From: Flavobacteriales bacterium
GTDB lineage: Bacteria; Bacteroidota; Bacteroidia; Flavobacteriales_F; PHOS-HE28
Assembly (NCBI GenBank): GCA_017987895.1
Contig: JAGNSU010000012.1
Location: 1 to 63,098, forward strand
Direction of reading: 5' to 3'
Length of the DNA stretch: 63,098 nt
Shown here: positions 45,468 to 53,875 of the stretch, piece after piece
How the letters are laid out: the number at the start of each line of letters is the position of its first letter
Position numbering within the stretch: the first letter of the stretch is position 1
The notes under the pieces: model-generated
The model's database searches: none
What the model was told of the DNA's origin: nothing
Seen by the model: the letters and a program-made list of their open reading frames with translations, nothing else
Made by a program: the position numbers and the translations under genes

Positions 45468-45470
45468 ATT
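45387..45470 (-). pseudogene. C-terminal fragment homologous to the unknown protein at 46809
   Basis: On the - strand the frame reads NCPYGLRLVKWLVSPTGR then VIDLRLTFW and stops at 45387-45389. The intact neighbour ends ICPYGIRHYEHEVSPSGR then VIDLRLCFW. Only this tail is conserved; upstream sequence does not align. The 357 bp between the restriction gene and the CAAX-like gene therefore hold a duplicated gene end and no intact gene. Confidence 0.6.
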
Positions 45471-45522
45471 CCTTGGTGATGGTTCGGCCGTGTGTACCCC
45501 GGTCCATTTTGATCGAAAGCAC

Positions 45523-46470
45523 TCACTGGCTCCTCATCGCCCGGCGCTTACGCACGATGCTTCTTCTCCGCCTTATGCTCCTCAGATCAGGATCGCCGTT
45601 GTTGTGCGAACCCATACGTGAAGTTGAACCCAGGTTGAGGCCCTCATCCCAGCGCACGCGCTTACGGCGGCTGAGGTGCTCCGGACCGAAGACCAGGATC
45701 AGCATCACCGCTACCGCAACAAATACCCAGGCGTAGGCAATGATCCGGTAGTCCGGGAGTCCTTCGTGCGGCAGCACGGGCACCCAGAAAAAGGCCATAT
45801 TGCTCACGATCTGCATGACCAACAGCACGGTGCCGCTGCGCGTGGTATTGTAGACCCAGAGGAGCAGCACGGTGAGCGAGACCACGCCGGAGTGGAATAC
45901 GATGTCCGGCACGCCGAGCGGTGTGCCCACGTCGATCAGGTTCATAGGCAGATACCAAGTGGCCCAGCAGTTCCCCACGATCATGGCGGACCAGAACGCA
46001 CTGAAGCGCATTTGCATGCGCGTTATGGCAAAGCGGATCCATGAGGTTTCCTCCACGAGCGCGATGCCTATGATGAAGGGCATGTGGGTGAACAGGTTCC
46101 AGCTATTGCCTTGAATGACCCAGTCCGGTGCAACGTCCCAGATGAGCCAGGCAAGGATAATGGCGATGCCCGCCATGATGAACTTCCAGCTTACAGCGAG
46201 CGCGTACCACTTTGCTGGCACCCGCCAATTCAAATACGTCCCATAGAGGTTCTTGATCCCCTCCATCCCTTCTAGATACCAAGTGATGTAGGTGACGAGC
46301 AGGATAGGAACGAAGACACGCAAACGGAAAACATTGTGCGCGAGCGGCACATCGCTCACATACAGCCCATCGGCTACGGTGAGCCAAACGAAGCCGATCA
46401 TGGCGAACTGGACGGCCAGCGCCAGGCCAACAAAAACGAGTACGGGGTAACGCGCAACGAAGCTCCGCAT
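45523..46470 (-). CDS. CPBP/CAAX-protease-like membrane protein, probably inactive
   Basis: The 315-residue protein has about eight transmembrane segments and resembles the CPBP intramembrane endopeptidase family. Motif 1 usually reads EExxWRG; here it is VEETSWIRF, so the catalytic Arg position carries Ile. Motif 2 usually reads WALWHLP; here it is WATWYLP, with Tyr for the catalytic His. Glu-Glu remains. A basic tail (RRRRSIVRKRR) ends the protein. It may have lost proteolysis and act as a membrane scaffold or immunity-like protein. It is flanked by duplicated non-coding segments. Confidence 0.72.
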   Translation of the reverse strand: MRSFVARYPVLVFVGLALAVQFAMIGFVWLTVADGLYVSDVPLAHNVFRLRVFVPILLVTYITWYLEGMEGIKNLYGTYLNWRVPAKWYALAVSWKFIMAGIAIILAWLIWDVAPDWVIQGNSWNLFTHMPFIIGIALVEETSWIRFAITRMQMRFSAFWSAMIVGNCWATWYLPMNLIDVGTPLGVPDIVFHSGVVSLTVLLLWVYNTTRSGTVLLVMQIVSNMAFFWVPVLPHEGLPDYRIIAYAWVFVAVAVMLILVFGPEHLSRRKRVRWDEGLNLGSTSRMGSHNNGDPDLRSIRRRRSIVRKRRAMRSQ

Positions 46471-46808
46471 GATTTTCGGGCCGCGAATCTATGTGAACCC
46501 TGGGCCGGTGTCAATATGTGCGATAGGCCCCAAACCCTAGCGAATGGAAAGTGCGGTTAAGGCCATGGGCGTGCTGTAGCCTTCACGCTGTAAGTGTGGC
46601 GCGAGAGAGCGGACAATGCCACACCTTCCTTCGAAGCACCGGAAGGGGTGCGACCTACAGGACCCCATCGTGCCGCACAACCACGCTGCCAAGTGCGCAA
46701 TGGGCACCGCGCAGCTGCTCGGTCCGTTCCAGGAGGCAACCACGAACAACTATGCACCGACAACCACCAACCGACCTATGGGCTCCGCCCACCTTTTGGA
46801 TCCGTTGG
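46471..46808. other. Intergenic region with the second duplicated segment
   Basis: These 338 bp hold no supported gene. The last third, including CCGACCTATGGGCTCCGCCC, is the flank of duplicated copy B. Short open frames on both strands have no signal peptide or family features. Confidence 0.5.
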
Positions 46809-46889
46809 TCACCAAAAGCACAAGCGCAGATCGATCACGCGCCCGGAGGGCGATACCTCGTGCTCGTAGTGCCGGATGCCATAGGGACA
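46772..46889. repeat. Duplicated segment, copy B
   Basis: This 118-bp partner of 45351-45467 lies in direct orientation. It spans the last 27 codons of the unknown gene at 46809 plus 37 bp beyond its stop codon, so the duplication crossed the gene end. Confidence 0.8.
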
Positions 46890-47360
46890 GATGGGAAGCC
46901 AGGGGTACATGACCCAACGGTACCCTCCCCACCGTTTGGGCATAGGTGCTGCGGCTTGGAAATAGAAGAGTACCGGCCAGGGCAATAAGGTTGCGGTGGC
47001 CGCGATATGGAGTTCGATAGCAAGACCACTGGCCGATCCATCTTCCGGCAGTGCGATGCCGGCACTAGGCACGATCAGACTATAGAAGCGGTCCGGGCTA
47101 CGGTCGTACCAGTGCAAGCGCAGCCGCCGGGGCGTGCGCTGGCCTTGCTTGCAAGGGTTCTGTAGTAGGAGGGTACGCATGGCATCCGTGAGCGGCGCGC
47201 GGCATGGCAGGCAGTCGCGCTTCATGCGGCCGAACAGCACGGGGCGCTGGTCCTTGTAAACCTGCATTTCAACCCTGGCCTTGCTGCCTTGTCCAAGGGA
47301 TATTTCCACGCCGAACTTCTTGATCCGCACGGCTGCCAAAGCACTGGCGCGGTCCGTCAC
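46809..47360 (-). CDS. Hypothetical protein of unknown function
   Basis: This is a 183-residue protein from a GTG start. It contains two nearby Cys motifs (RDCLPCRAPL, QNPCKQGQR), a hydrophobic segment (ATATLLPWPVLFYFQ) and a conserved end (SPSGRVIDLRLCFW) that is also found in a gene fragment at 45387. The paralogous tail supports a real gene. It has no signal peptide in the chosen frame. It is bordered upstream by a 21-bp-periodic repeat tract. The function is not recognised. Confidence 0.5.
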   Translation of the reverse strand: MTDRASALAAVRIKKFGVEISLGQGSKARVEMQVYKDQRPVLFGRMKRDCLPCRAPLTDAMRTLLLQNPCKQGQRTPRRLRLHWYDRSPDRFYSLIVPSAGIALPEDGSASGLAIELHIAATATLLPWPVLFYFQAAAPMPKRWGGYRWVMYPWLPICPYGIRHYEHEVSPSGRVIDLRLCFW

Positions 47361-47450
47361 ATCTCAATCCCGATTTTCCGGGGGTGGGCCGGAACGTGCG
47401 AACATCCGTGCGTATGCTGCCTCCCATCAAATCATTTATCTCCTCGGCCG

Positions 47451-47945
47451 TGCGGTTTTGGCGTGCGCTCGATCGGCTTAACCCAACGGCTGGACCATTT
47501 TTCCCTTCGCTCGTGCGGTTTTGGCGTGCGCTCGATCGGCTTAACCCAACGGCTGGATCATTCTACCCTTCGCTCACGCCGCCCTGGCGAGCGCGCGATC
47601 CGCTTGTTACTCGGCGTGGATCGCTCTGCTCTCTGCTCAAGCGGCTTGTCCCTCTGCGCAGATCGCTTTGCCCTCTGCTTAAGCGGATCGCGCCTTCGCC
47701 ACGATCGCTCAACCCTCTGCCCAAGCGGCTTGTCCCTCTGCGCGGATCGCTTTGCCCTCTGCGCAAGCGGCTTGCGCCTCTGCGCGGATCGCTTTGCCCT
47801 CTGCGCAAGCGGCTTGCGCCTCTGCCTGGATCTCTTTGCCCTCTGCGCAAGCGGCTTGCACCTCTGCCTGGATCGCTCAACCCTCTGCCTAAGCGGATCG
47901 CGCCTTCGCCAGGATCGCTCAACCCTCTGCTCAAGTGATCCGCGC
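47451..47945. repeat. 21-bp-periodic tandem repeat tract (heptad-coding minisatellite)
   Basis: The tract has about 24 units of 21 bp. It starts with two near-identical 63-bp copies (47451-47513, 47514-47576; shared core TGCGGTTTTGGCGTGCGCTC). From 47610 to 47945 come sixteen 21-bp units, most beginning CTCTGC. Two unit types alternate: one with AAGCGGCTTG (containing the near-palindrome GCAAGCGGCTTGC) and one with GGATCGCTTTG. No stop codons occur in several frames on both strands. The - strand frame repeats basic heptads AQRRKPL/AQRAKRS (144 aa, GTG start at 47992). The + strand frames are Cys/Leu- or Arg/Leu-rich. Which frame, if any, is translated is unclear. Nothing else is seen from 47946 to 48243. 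Confidence 0.9.
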
Positions 47946-48243
47946 GTCGGCCAAAACGTGTTGCATCTGCAAAAAGGGCGTCCGTTCGTCACGCAGCCGC
48001 CATGATGTCAGCGCCCACGGTCCGTATTTATCCATTTCGCGCGAAGTGACAAACAGTTAGTATACGCATGCAACGCTTATCCGTGCTGTGTTCCATGGGG
48101 TTATTAACAGGACTTCCGCCCTTAACCTCGAAACCCCTTTTTCCGATTCGCCGAACGGTTAGCGACAACCCGGATATCAGGACCGCTGAACCAAAGTCAA
48201 CTGAAGGACTCGAAACCCAAGGACCACGAAAAAAGCAAGCAAA

Positions 48244-48852
48244 ATGGAGATCATCAAAGCAGGGCTCAAAGGGCTGAAGGCCCCTGACCTGGTGGGTAAG
48301 ACCGCCCATGTGCTGGAGAGCATGACGGGTAACGCGAATTTCGCGAACCCCAGCCCCAGCCTGGCCGACGTGACCGCTGCGCGTGCTGCCCTGGTAACCG
48401 CTATCGCGGAAGCCGAAGGCGGCGCGCATGCGGCCATCGCCGTGAAGAACGCATCTGCCAAGGCGCTCGCCCGTCTTCTCACCGCCATGTCACGTTACGT
48501 GAACAGTGCGGCCGCAGGGGATGTGGAGAAGGCCGTGAGCAGTGGCTTCGAATTGGCGAAAACGCCGGACCCGGTCGACCGCCTGGATGCTCCCACCCGT
48601 TTCGAAGGCCGCACGGCCGCCATTGAAGGTCAAGTGGACCTTCGCTGGAAAGGCGTGAACGGCGGGCGCATGTACTTCGTGTACATGAGCCGCAATAACG
48701 GGGGGACCTGGGAACAGGTCGGCATGGTGAGCCGCGGACGGTTCACCGTTACCGGCCTCACTTCCGGCACGCTGTATTCCTTCCGCGTAACGGCGGTTGG
48801 TAAGGTGGGCGAAGGCCCCCTGAGCGAAACGATCGTGGCCAAGGCCGCATGA
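48244..48852 (+). CDS. Fibronectin type III domain protein
   Basis: The 202-residue protein lacks a signal peptide. An Ala-rich helical N-terminal part (about 1-95, ADVTAARAALVTAIAEAEG) resembles small bacterial proteins with tandem helices. It is followed by one Fn3 domain (about 112-200) with VDLRWKGVNGGRMYFVYMSR split around the core Trp, TGLTSGTLYSFRVTAVG and the terminal SETIVAKAA. The combination is known from Bacteroidota proteins of unknown role. A strong GC-rich terminator follows, indicating a single-gene unit. Confidence 0.8.
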   Translation: MEIIKAGLKGLKAPDLVGKTAHVLESMTGNANFANPSPSLADVTAARAALVTAIAEAEGGAHAAIAVKNASAKALARLLTAMSRYVNSAAAGDVEKAVSSGFELAKTPDPVDRLDAPTRFEGRTAAIEGQVDLRWKGVNGGRMYFVYMSRNNGGTWEQVGMVSRGRFTVTGLTSGTLYSFRVTAVGKVGEGPLSETIVAKAA

Positions 48853-48898
48853 GGTTAGGCCGCAAGGCCCACCTCACATCACTCCTCTTCAAGCAAAG

Positions 48899-48918
48899 AC
48901 CCCCGGGACGCCGGGGGT
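48899..48918 (+). terminator. Rho-independent terminator
   Basis: ACCCCCGG (48899-48906) pairs with CCGGGGGT (48911-48918) around the loop GACG, followed by TCTTGCGTT. It lies 46 bp after the Fn3 protein stop. Confidence 0.8.
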
Positions 48919-49046
48919 TCTTGCGTTGTGCGGTGGTTGCAAGGAGTGGCGTTCTCTACCTCCGCGTTGGGATCCCCACCATCCACCACTTTCGCAAGGG
49001 GCGTGTAGGAGGGTCCCGGTCTTGCCCTCCTATCTTGGGGCCTGCG

Positions 49047-49817
49047 ATGCCGATGCAGTTAAGGACCGCTTTTTTTTCCACTCTCGCCCTGTCCCTTTTT
49101 CTGGAAGGTTGCAAGCGGGACACCGTGGAGCCGGCACCCCACGATCACGATATGGTCCATACCGTGGACCTACGCCTCGCCTTCGTGTTCAAGTACGGCA
49201 CCCACTCGTATGAGCTGGCCAGCGAGTACACGGACCACCTCGGGCATCTCTACAAGTTGGACCGGCTGCGCTTCCTGCTCTCCGATATGGACGTGGTGGA
49301 CGATGGCAGCGTCGTGCTGGCTACTTATCCCGGACTACAGCTATTGGTGGATGCCGCACAGCCCTCCAACAATTTCGCCCTCGGCACCCTCACTGCCGCG
49401 CATGCCCACAAGATCCGTTTCACCATGGGGCTGAACGATCCGCTGAACCAGGCGGACCCGGATACCTGCGCAGCACCCCTCAATGACACCTCCATGCATT
49501 GGGGCCTGGGCGCCGATGAGGGCTTCTGGTTCCTGGTGTTGGAGGGCCGCGTGGACAGCGACAACAGCGGCACCATAGACGCTGCCGATGCCCCGTTCAC
49601 CTACCGCTGCGGCACCGATGCCTTGGTGCGCAATGGCTGGGCGGTGATGCATATCGAGATCCCCGATGGCGGCACACTCACCATAGAAACAGCCGTGGAT
49701 GTGGAGCGCTTAATGGGCGGTGTGGATGTGCTGGGCAATGCCTCCGCACTGGGTGGCGCACCGCTGAACGTGCAGCTGATGGATAGCCTCAGCGCCAATT
49801 TCCACGAAGCGCATTGA
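49047..49817 (+). CDS. mbnP: MbnP-family periplasmic copper-binding lipoprotein
   Basis: The 256-residue protein has a lipoprotein signal (LSLFLEGC, Cys22) and a His-rich mature start (PHDHDMVH). The MbnP fold blocks are clear: LRLAFVFKYGTHSY, LDRLRFLLSDMDV, HKIRFTMGLND, and SMHWGLG then FWFLVLEGRV. In characterised MbnP a Trp is oxidised to kynurenine by its partner MbnH and forms part of a Cu(I) site; Trp152 (MHWG) is the natural candidate here. The gene overlaps mbnH by one base (TGATG), so the pair is co-translated. Confidence 0.88.
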   Translation: MPMQLRTAFFSTLALSLFLEGCKRDTVEPAPHDHDMVHTVDLRLAFVFKYGTHSYELASEYTDHLGHLYKLDRLRFLLSDMDVVDDGSVVLATYPGLQLLVDAAQPSNNFALGTLTAAHAHKIRFTMGLNDPLNQADPDTCAAPLNDTSMHWGLGADEGFWFLVLEGRVDSDNSGTIDAADAPFTYRCGTDALVRNGWAVMHIEIPDGGTLTIETAVDVERLMGGVDVLGNASALGGAPLNVQLMDSLSANFHEAH

Positions 49818-50893
49818 TGGGATACGCACCACGCGCCTCCCTGCTGCTGATGTTCGCGCTGCTCGCTTTCGCGAGTTGCAGACGCGATACGGTGGTAACA
49901 CCGGGAGAGGATAGCATCGGTCCCACACCGGCGGAATTGATGTTGCCCGCAGGAGTGGTCGCGCAGATCGGTGCGCCCACTTTTCCGCTGGACAATCCGC
50001 TCACCATCGAAGGCATCGCCTTGGGCAGGAGGCTCTTCTATGAGAAGGCGTTGAGCAACGACCTCACCCTGAGCTGCGGTTCGTGCCATGTGCAGGCGAA
50101 CGCCTTTGCGGATCCCCGCGCTTTCAGCGTGGGCACGAACGGCTCCGCAGGCATGCGTAACGCGATGTCCCTGGTGAACCTCGCCTGGGGCGATCGCATG
50201 TTCTGGGATGGCCGGGTGCAGGGCCTGGAGGCGCAGGCGCACGATCCGGTGACCAACCCGGTCGAGATGCGGAACAGTTGGCCGGTGGTGGAAGACCGTC
50301 TTAATGCGAGCACTACGTACCGTGCGCTGTTCAAGTCGGCCTTCGGAACGGAGATCGTGGACAGCACGCTGGTCACCAAAGCGCTCGCGCAGTTCGTGCG
50401 CACACTGACCTCGTTCGATTCGCCGTTCGACCGGTACTGGTTCGGTGGGGATACCACGGCGATGAGCGAAGAGGCGCGGAACGGGCTGTCGCTCTTCACT
50501 AGCCAGGGCAAATGCGCGGGCTGCCATGCCCCTGGACTTTTCACGGACAACGCGTTGCGCAACAACGGCATGGACCTGACCTTCGCCGACCCCGGCTATG
50601 GAGGGATCACCGGCAACGCGGATGACCAGGGCAAATTCAAGGTGCCCACGTTGCGCAACATCGCGGTGACCGCACCCTACATGCACGATGCGCGCTTCGA
50701 CTCACTGGAAGAGGTCTTCGGCCACTACAACGGCGGGGTACACATGGCATCGCCCAATGTGGACCTGCTCATGGACTTTTGGGGAATGAATCCCACCCCC
50801 TTCTCGCCCGATGAAGTACACGACCTGATCGCCTTCATGAACGCACTTACCGACCCCACCCTCCTGACCGACCCGGTATTGGCCGAGCCTTGA
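49817..50893 (+). CDS. mbnH: MbnH-family di-haem cytochrome c peroxidase-like enzyme
   Basis: The 358-residue lipoprotein (FASC, Cys21) has two haem c sites: CGSCH at 87-91 and CAGCH at 233-237. MauG/CCP-type blocks are present (LGRRLFYEKALS, MFWDGRVQGLEAQA, PYMHDARFDSLEEVFGHYN). MbnH proteins use a bis-Fe(IV) state to oxidise a Trp on MbnP. Direct overlap with mbnP supports this role over a simple H2O2 peroxidase. A TTG three bases earlier is a less likely start. Confidence 0.9.
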   Translation: MGYAPRASLLLMFALLAFASCRRDTVVTPGEDSIGPTPAELMLPAGVVAQIGAPTFPLDNPLTIEGIALGRRLFYEKALSNDLTLSCGSCHVQANAFADPRAFSVGTNGSAGMRNAMSLVNLAWGDRMFWDGRVQGLEAQAHDPVTNPVEMRNSWPVVEDRLNASTTYRALFKSAFGTEIVDSTLVTKALAQFVRTLTSFDSPFDRYWFGGDTTAMSEEARNGLSLFTSQGKCAGCHAPGLFTDNALRNNGMDLTFADPGYGGITGNADDQGKFKVPTLRNIAVTAPYMHDARFDSLEEVFGHYNGGVHMASPNVDLLMDFWGMNPTPFSPDEVHDLIAFMNALTDPTLLTDPVLAEP

Positions 50894-50990
50894 CGATGGG
50901 ATCCACAGCTTTCGTCACATTCGTCGCGCCATCCACCACGGCATTGGCCGCACGCCGATATATTCACCCGTCACCCGCAACCTGCGTCCC

Positions 50991-53243
50991 ATGAAGCAAC
51001 TTCTGACCCTTCTCCTAACCTCCGCACTTTGTAGTGGGGCCTTCGCACAGGCCAAGATCGATCGCTACTTGAGCGATACGCTCACCTACACCACCATCGT
51101 CAGTTCTTCCGACCAGGTGAGCAACCCGCGCGACCTGGACTTCAAGCCGAACAGCAACGAGCTCTGGGTGATGCAGCGCGGCGGCAGCGGTGGGGGCACG
51201 ATGGTGATCGTGCGCAACGCGGGCCTTCCCGGGCAGACCGACCAGTACAAGAAGGATTCGCACAGTGGCCATTTCATGATCCAAGCCAGTGCCATGGCCT
51301 TCTCGGACAATGGCGAGTTAGCCGCCGTGAGCGAGGTGCAGAACACCGCCTCGCCCACCAGCACCTTCATGGGCCCATCGCTTTGGGATGCCGACCCGAA
51401 CATCTTCGCCACCGTTTTCCAGAACAACTGGGTGAGCGGGATGCCCTTGGGCAGCCACATCGACATGTTGCACCAGAGCCCCTTCGCCATGGGCATTGCG
51501 GCGGACAGCGCGAAGGTGTACTGGGTGATGGACGGCCACTTCGGCAGCATCGTTCGGTATGACTTTGTGCAAGACCATGGTCCCGGCTATGACTACCACG
51601 GCGCGGGCAAAATCTGGCGCTACACGGATGTTCCCGTGACCCGTGTGCCGAACATTCCGAGCCACATGGTGCTGGATCGCGAGAACGGCTGGCTCTATTA
51701 CATCGATGGGGGGCCGAAGCAGATCAAGCGGCTCAATGTGCACAGTGGCGCGGAAACCGGCAACCTCACCGTGCCAGTCACCTCCCAAGAACCATTGGCC
51801 GGGTACAAAAAAGTGGAAGGCGCCACGGTGGAGATCGTCGACACCTGGACCACGCAGCCCTGCGGCATCGACTACTCCGAAGGCAGACTGATCGTGAGCG
51901 ACCACACGAACGGGCAGATCCGCATCTACGACGTGACGGGTACGCCTACGCAGCTAGGCACCATCAGCACCGGTATGAACGGCATCATGGGCGTGAAGGT
52001 GGGTCCGGACGGCCGCATCTGGTACGTGCATAACACGGGCAACAAAGTGGTACGCATCGATCCGCTGCCATTAGCGAACGACGCGGCCATCACGGCGATC
52101 GTCGCTCCGGTGACCGTGGCGGCGAAGCCTGACTACTTCTCCATCGAGGATGCCATCTGCGCGGCGTCCATCGTGCCGGTCGTGACCCTGGCGAACATGG
52201 GCAGCAACGATCTCACTTCCGCCACGATCGAATACAGCATGGACGGCGGTACCGCAACGCAATTTTCCTGGACCGGCACCCTCGCCCCGGGCGGCAGCGT
52301 GGATGTGAGCTTACCTAGTGCGACCTTCCCGGCAGGGGCCCACCAGGTGAACGTGTGGACCTCCCAACCCAACGGGGTGGCCGATGCGAACATCGGGAAC
52401 GATGAGCTGGAAGGATGCTTCCGCTCCATCGATCCGGTGCAGAGCCTTCCGTTCAGCGAGGGCTTCGATGCCACCACCTTCCCGCCCGATGGCTGGAGCT
52501 ACGTGCACTTCAACCCGAACAACTTCATGTCCCGTAACACCACCACCGGCGGTTTTGACCTGAGCACGGGTTGCCTGAAGATGGACCACTATTCCGGCGA
52601 CATGGACATCACTGGCCAGATAGACCACCTCATGATGCCGCGCGTAGACCTGTCCTCCGCTCCAGCGGGCACCACCCTGGAGTTCGCTGTGGCCTACCGG
52701 CAGTACAATACCTCCAGCGTGGAGCGCTTGATGGTGAAAGCCTCGACGGATTGCGGGGCCAACTGGACCACACTATACGATAAGGAGGGCAGTACCCTTT
52801 CCACCGGCGCACCCACTACGGCCACCTTCACCCCCACGGCCACGCAATGGCGCACCGACTTCGTTGACCTACCCACCGTGCTTGGCCAACCCGATGTGCT
52901 CTTCATGTTCCAGACCGAAAGCAACTTCGGCAACAACATGTACCTCGACGATATCCGCATCGCGAACGTGGTCGGGATCGATGAGCAGGTATCGCCCGAT
53001 CTCGCCGTGTTCCCGAACCCGAACGCGGGCGCATTCACCATCCGCGTTAACGGCGAACTGACGGGCACCATGGATGTACGCGTGCTGGCACTGGACGGTA
53101 GTTTGGTGCAGCGACGCACTTGGAGCGCGGCACGCGGTGCCATGCTGGACCTGGACCTCGGGGAAACCGCCCGAGGCAGCTATGTAGTAGAGATCACCTC
53201 TGCCGCGGGCGTCCGCCAGCGCATGCCGGTGGTGATCCACTGA
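50991..53243 (+). CDS. T9SS-secreted NHL/SMP-30-like propeller protein
   Basis: The 750-residue protein has a signal peptide (MKQLLTLLLTSALCSGAFAQ). An N-terminal six-bladed propeller-like region (about 25-365) has SNPRDLDFKPNSNELWV, GIDYSEGRLIVSDHTNG and GVKVGPDGRIWYVHNTG. A CARDB-like Ig domain (about 385-480), a jelly-roll domain (490-665) and a T9SS type A domain (LAVFPNPNAGAFTI to the end) follow. It starts 97 bp after mbnH on the same strand. Several His and Met residues in the propeller (HSGHFM, GSHIDMLHQ) could bind metal, but that is speculation. Confidence 0.82.
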   Translation: MKQLLTLLLTSALCSGAFAQAKIDRYLSDTLTYTTIVSSSDQVSNPRDLDFKPNSNELWVMQRGGSGGGTMVIVRNAGLPGQTDQYKKDSHSGHFMIQASAMAFSDNGELAAVSEVQNTASPTSTFMGPSLWDADPNIFATVFQNNWVSGMPLGSHIDMLHQSPFAMGIAADSAKVYWVMDGHFGSIVRYDFVQDHGPGYDYHGAGKIWRYTDVPVTRVPNIPSHMVLDRENGWLYYIDGGPKQIKRLNVHSGAETGNLTVPVTSQEPLAGYKKVEGATVEIVDTWTTQPCGIDYSEGRLIVSDHTNGQIRIYDVTGTPTQLGTISTGMNGIMGVKVGPDGRIWYVHNTGNKVVRIDPLPLANDAAITAIVAPVTVAAKPDYFSIEDAICAASIVPVVTLANMGSNDLTSATIEYSMDGGTATQFSWTGTLAPGGSVDVSLPSATFPAGAHQVNVWTSQPNGVADANIGNDELEGCFRSIDPVQSLPFSEGFDATTFPPDGWSYVHFNPNNFMSRNTTTGGFDLSTGCLKMDHYSGDMDITGQIDHLMMPRVDLSSAPAGTTLEFAVAYRQYNTSSVERLMVKASTDCGANWTTLYDKEGSTLSTGAPTTATFTPTATQWRTDFVDLPTVLGQPDVLFMFQTESNFGNNMYLDDIRIANVVGIDEQVSPDLAVFPNPNAGAFTIRVNGELTGTMDVRVLALDGSLVQRRTWSAARGAMLDLDLGETARGSYVVEITSAAGVRQRMPVVIH

Positions 53244-53259
53244 TCGGAGCGTTCATTGG

Positions 53260-53297
53260 AACGAACGGGGCACCGGTCTACCGGTGCCCCGTTCGTT
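53260..53297. terminator. Perfect 17-bp hairpin between convergent genes
   Basis: AACGAACGGGGCACCGG (53260-53276) is the exact reverse complement of 53281-53297, with a TCTA loop. It lies 17 bp after the propeller-protein stop. There is no T-run, so it may end transcription in both directions by structure alone. Confidence 0.7.
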
Positions 53298-53352
53298 CGT
53301 GGACGTACTCTAACCCCGTCGATGTTCTCGGGGGCGGAATTCTTCAGTGGTT

Positions 53353-53871
53353 CTATCCCTCCTTGAACCACCCCGCGTACATCCGGTAGTTCCGCGCGAT
53401 CCGTTCGATCTCGTTCCGCGATAGGTCCGCGCTCACCGGACCGACCCGTTTGGCGGGAACACCGGCCATCAAGCTGCCCGGTTCCACCACCGTGTTCTGC
53501 AACACCACGGCACCAGCGGCGATCACGCTGCCTTCGCCGATCACCGCATGGTCCATGACGATGGCGCCCATGCCGATGAGCACCTTGTCATGCACGGTGC
53601 AACCATGCACGATGGCGTTGTGGCCGATGCTCACATCATTGCCGATGGTGAGCGCGGCACGCTCATAGGTGCAGTGCAGCACGGCACCGTCCTGGATGTT
53701 CACCCGGTGCCCGATGCGGATGCTGTGTACATCACCACGCACCACGGCATTGTACCATACACTGCAGTGATCACCCATCACCGTATCGCCGATCACCACG
53801 GCGGTCTCGGCAACGAAGCAGTCCTCGCCGAACCGCGGGGTGAAGCCCCGCACCGATCGGATCAGTCCCAT
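53353..53871 (-). CDS. Gamma-carbonic-anhydrase-like hexapeptide protein
   Basis: The 172-residue left-handed beta-helix protein has the trimeric gamma-CA pattern: WYNAVVRGDVHSIRIGHRVN, IQDGAVLHCTYE, IGHNAIVHGCTVHD, and MGAIVMDHAVIGEGSVIAAG. The three zinc-ligand His positions (VLHC, IGHN, IVHG) look present. It may hydrate CO2, but many homologues (YrdA/PaaY-like) have unknown substrates. It ends the TonB-HMA operon, starting 4 bp after the HMA gene stop. The ATG at 53871 matches the common start MGLIRSVRGFTP. Confidence 0.88.
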   Translation of the reverse strand: MGLIRSVRGFTPRFGEDCFVAETAVVIGDTVMGDHCSVWYNAVVRGDVHSIRIGHRVNIQDGAVLHCTYERAALTIGNDVSIGHNAIVHGCTVHDKVLIGMGAIVMDHAVIGEGSVIAAGAVVLQNTVVEPGSLMAGVPAKRVGPVSADLSRNEIERIARNYRMYAGWFKEG

Positions 53872-53875
53872 GCGA

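Noticed and set aside
46551..46988. Open frames on both strands around 46.6-47.0 kb
   Set aside because: They overlap the unknown gene and the duplicated segment, show no motifs and have atypical composition.
47631..47945. CRISPR-like array from regularly spaced repeats
   Set aside because: The 21-bp units are contiguous, with no unique spacers, and no cas genes are present. It is a tandem repeat.
49047..50893. Methanobactin biosynthesis cluster
   Set aside because: mbnP and mbnH are present, but no precursor peptide, MbnB or MbnC was found nearby.
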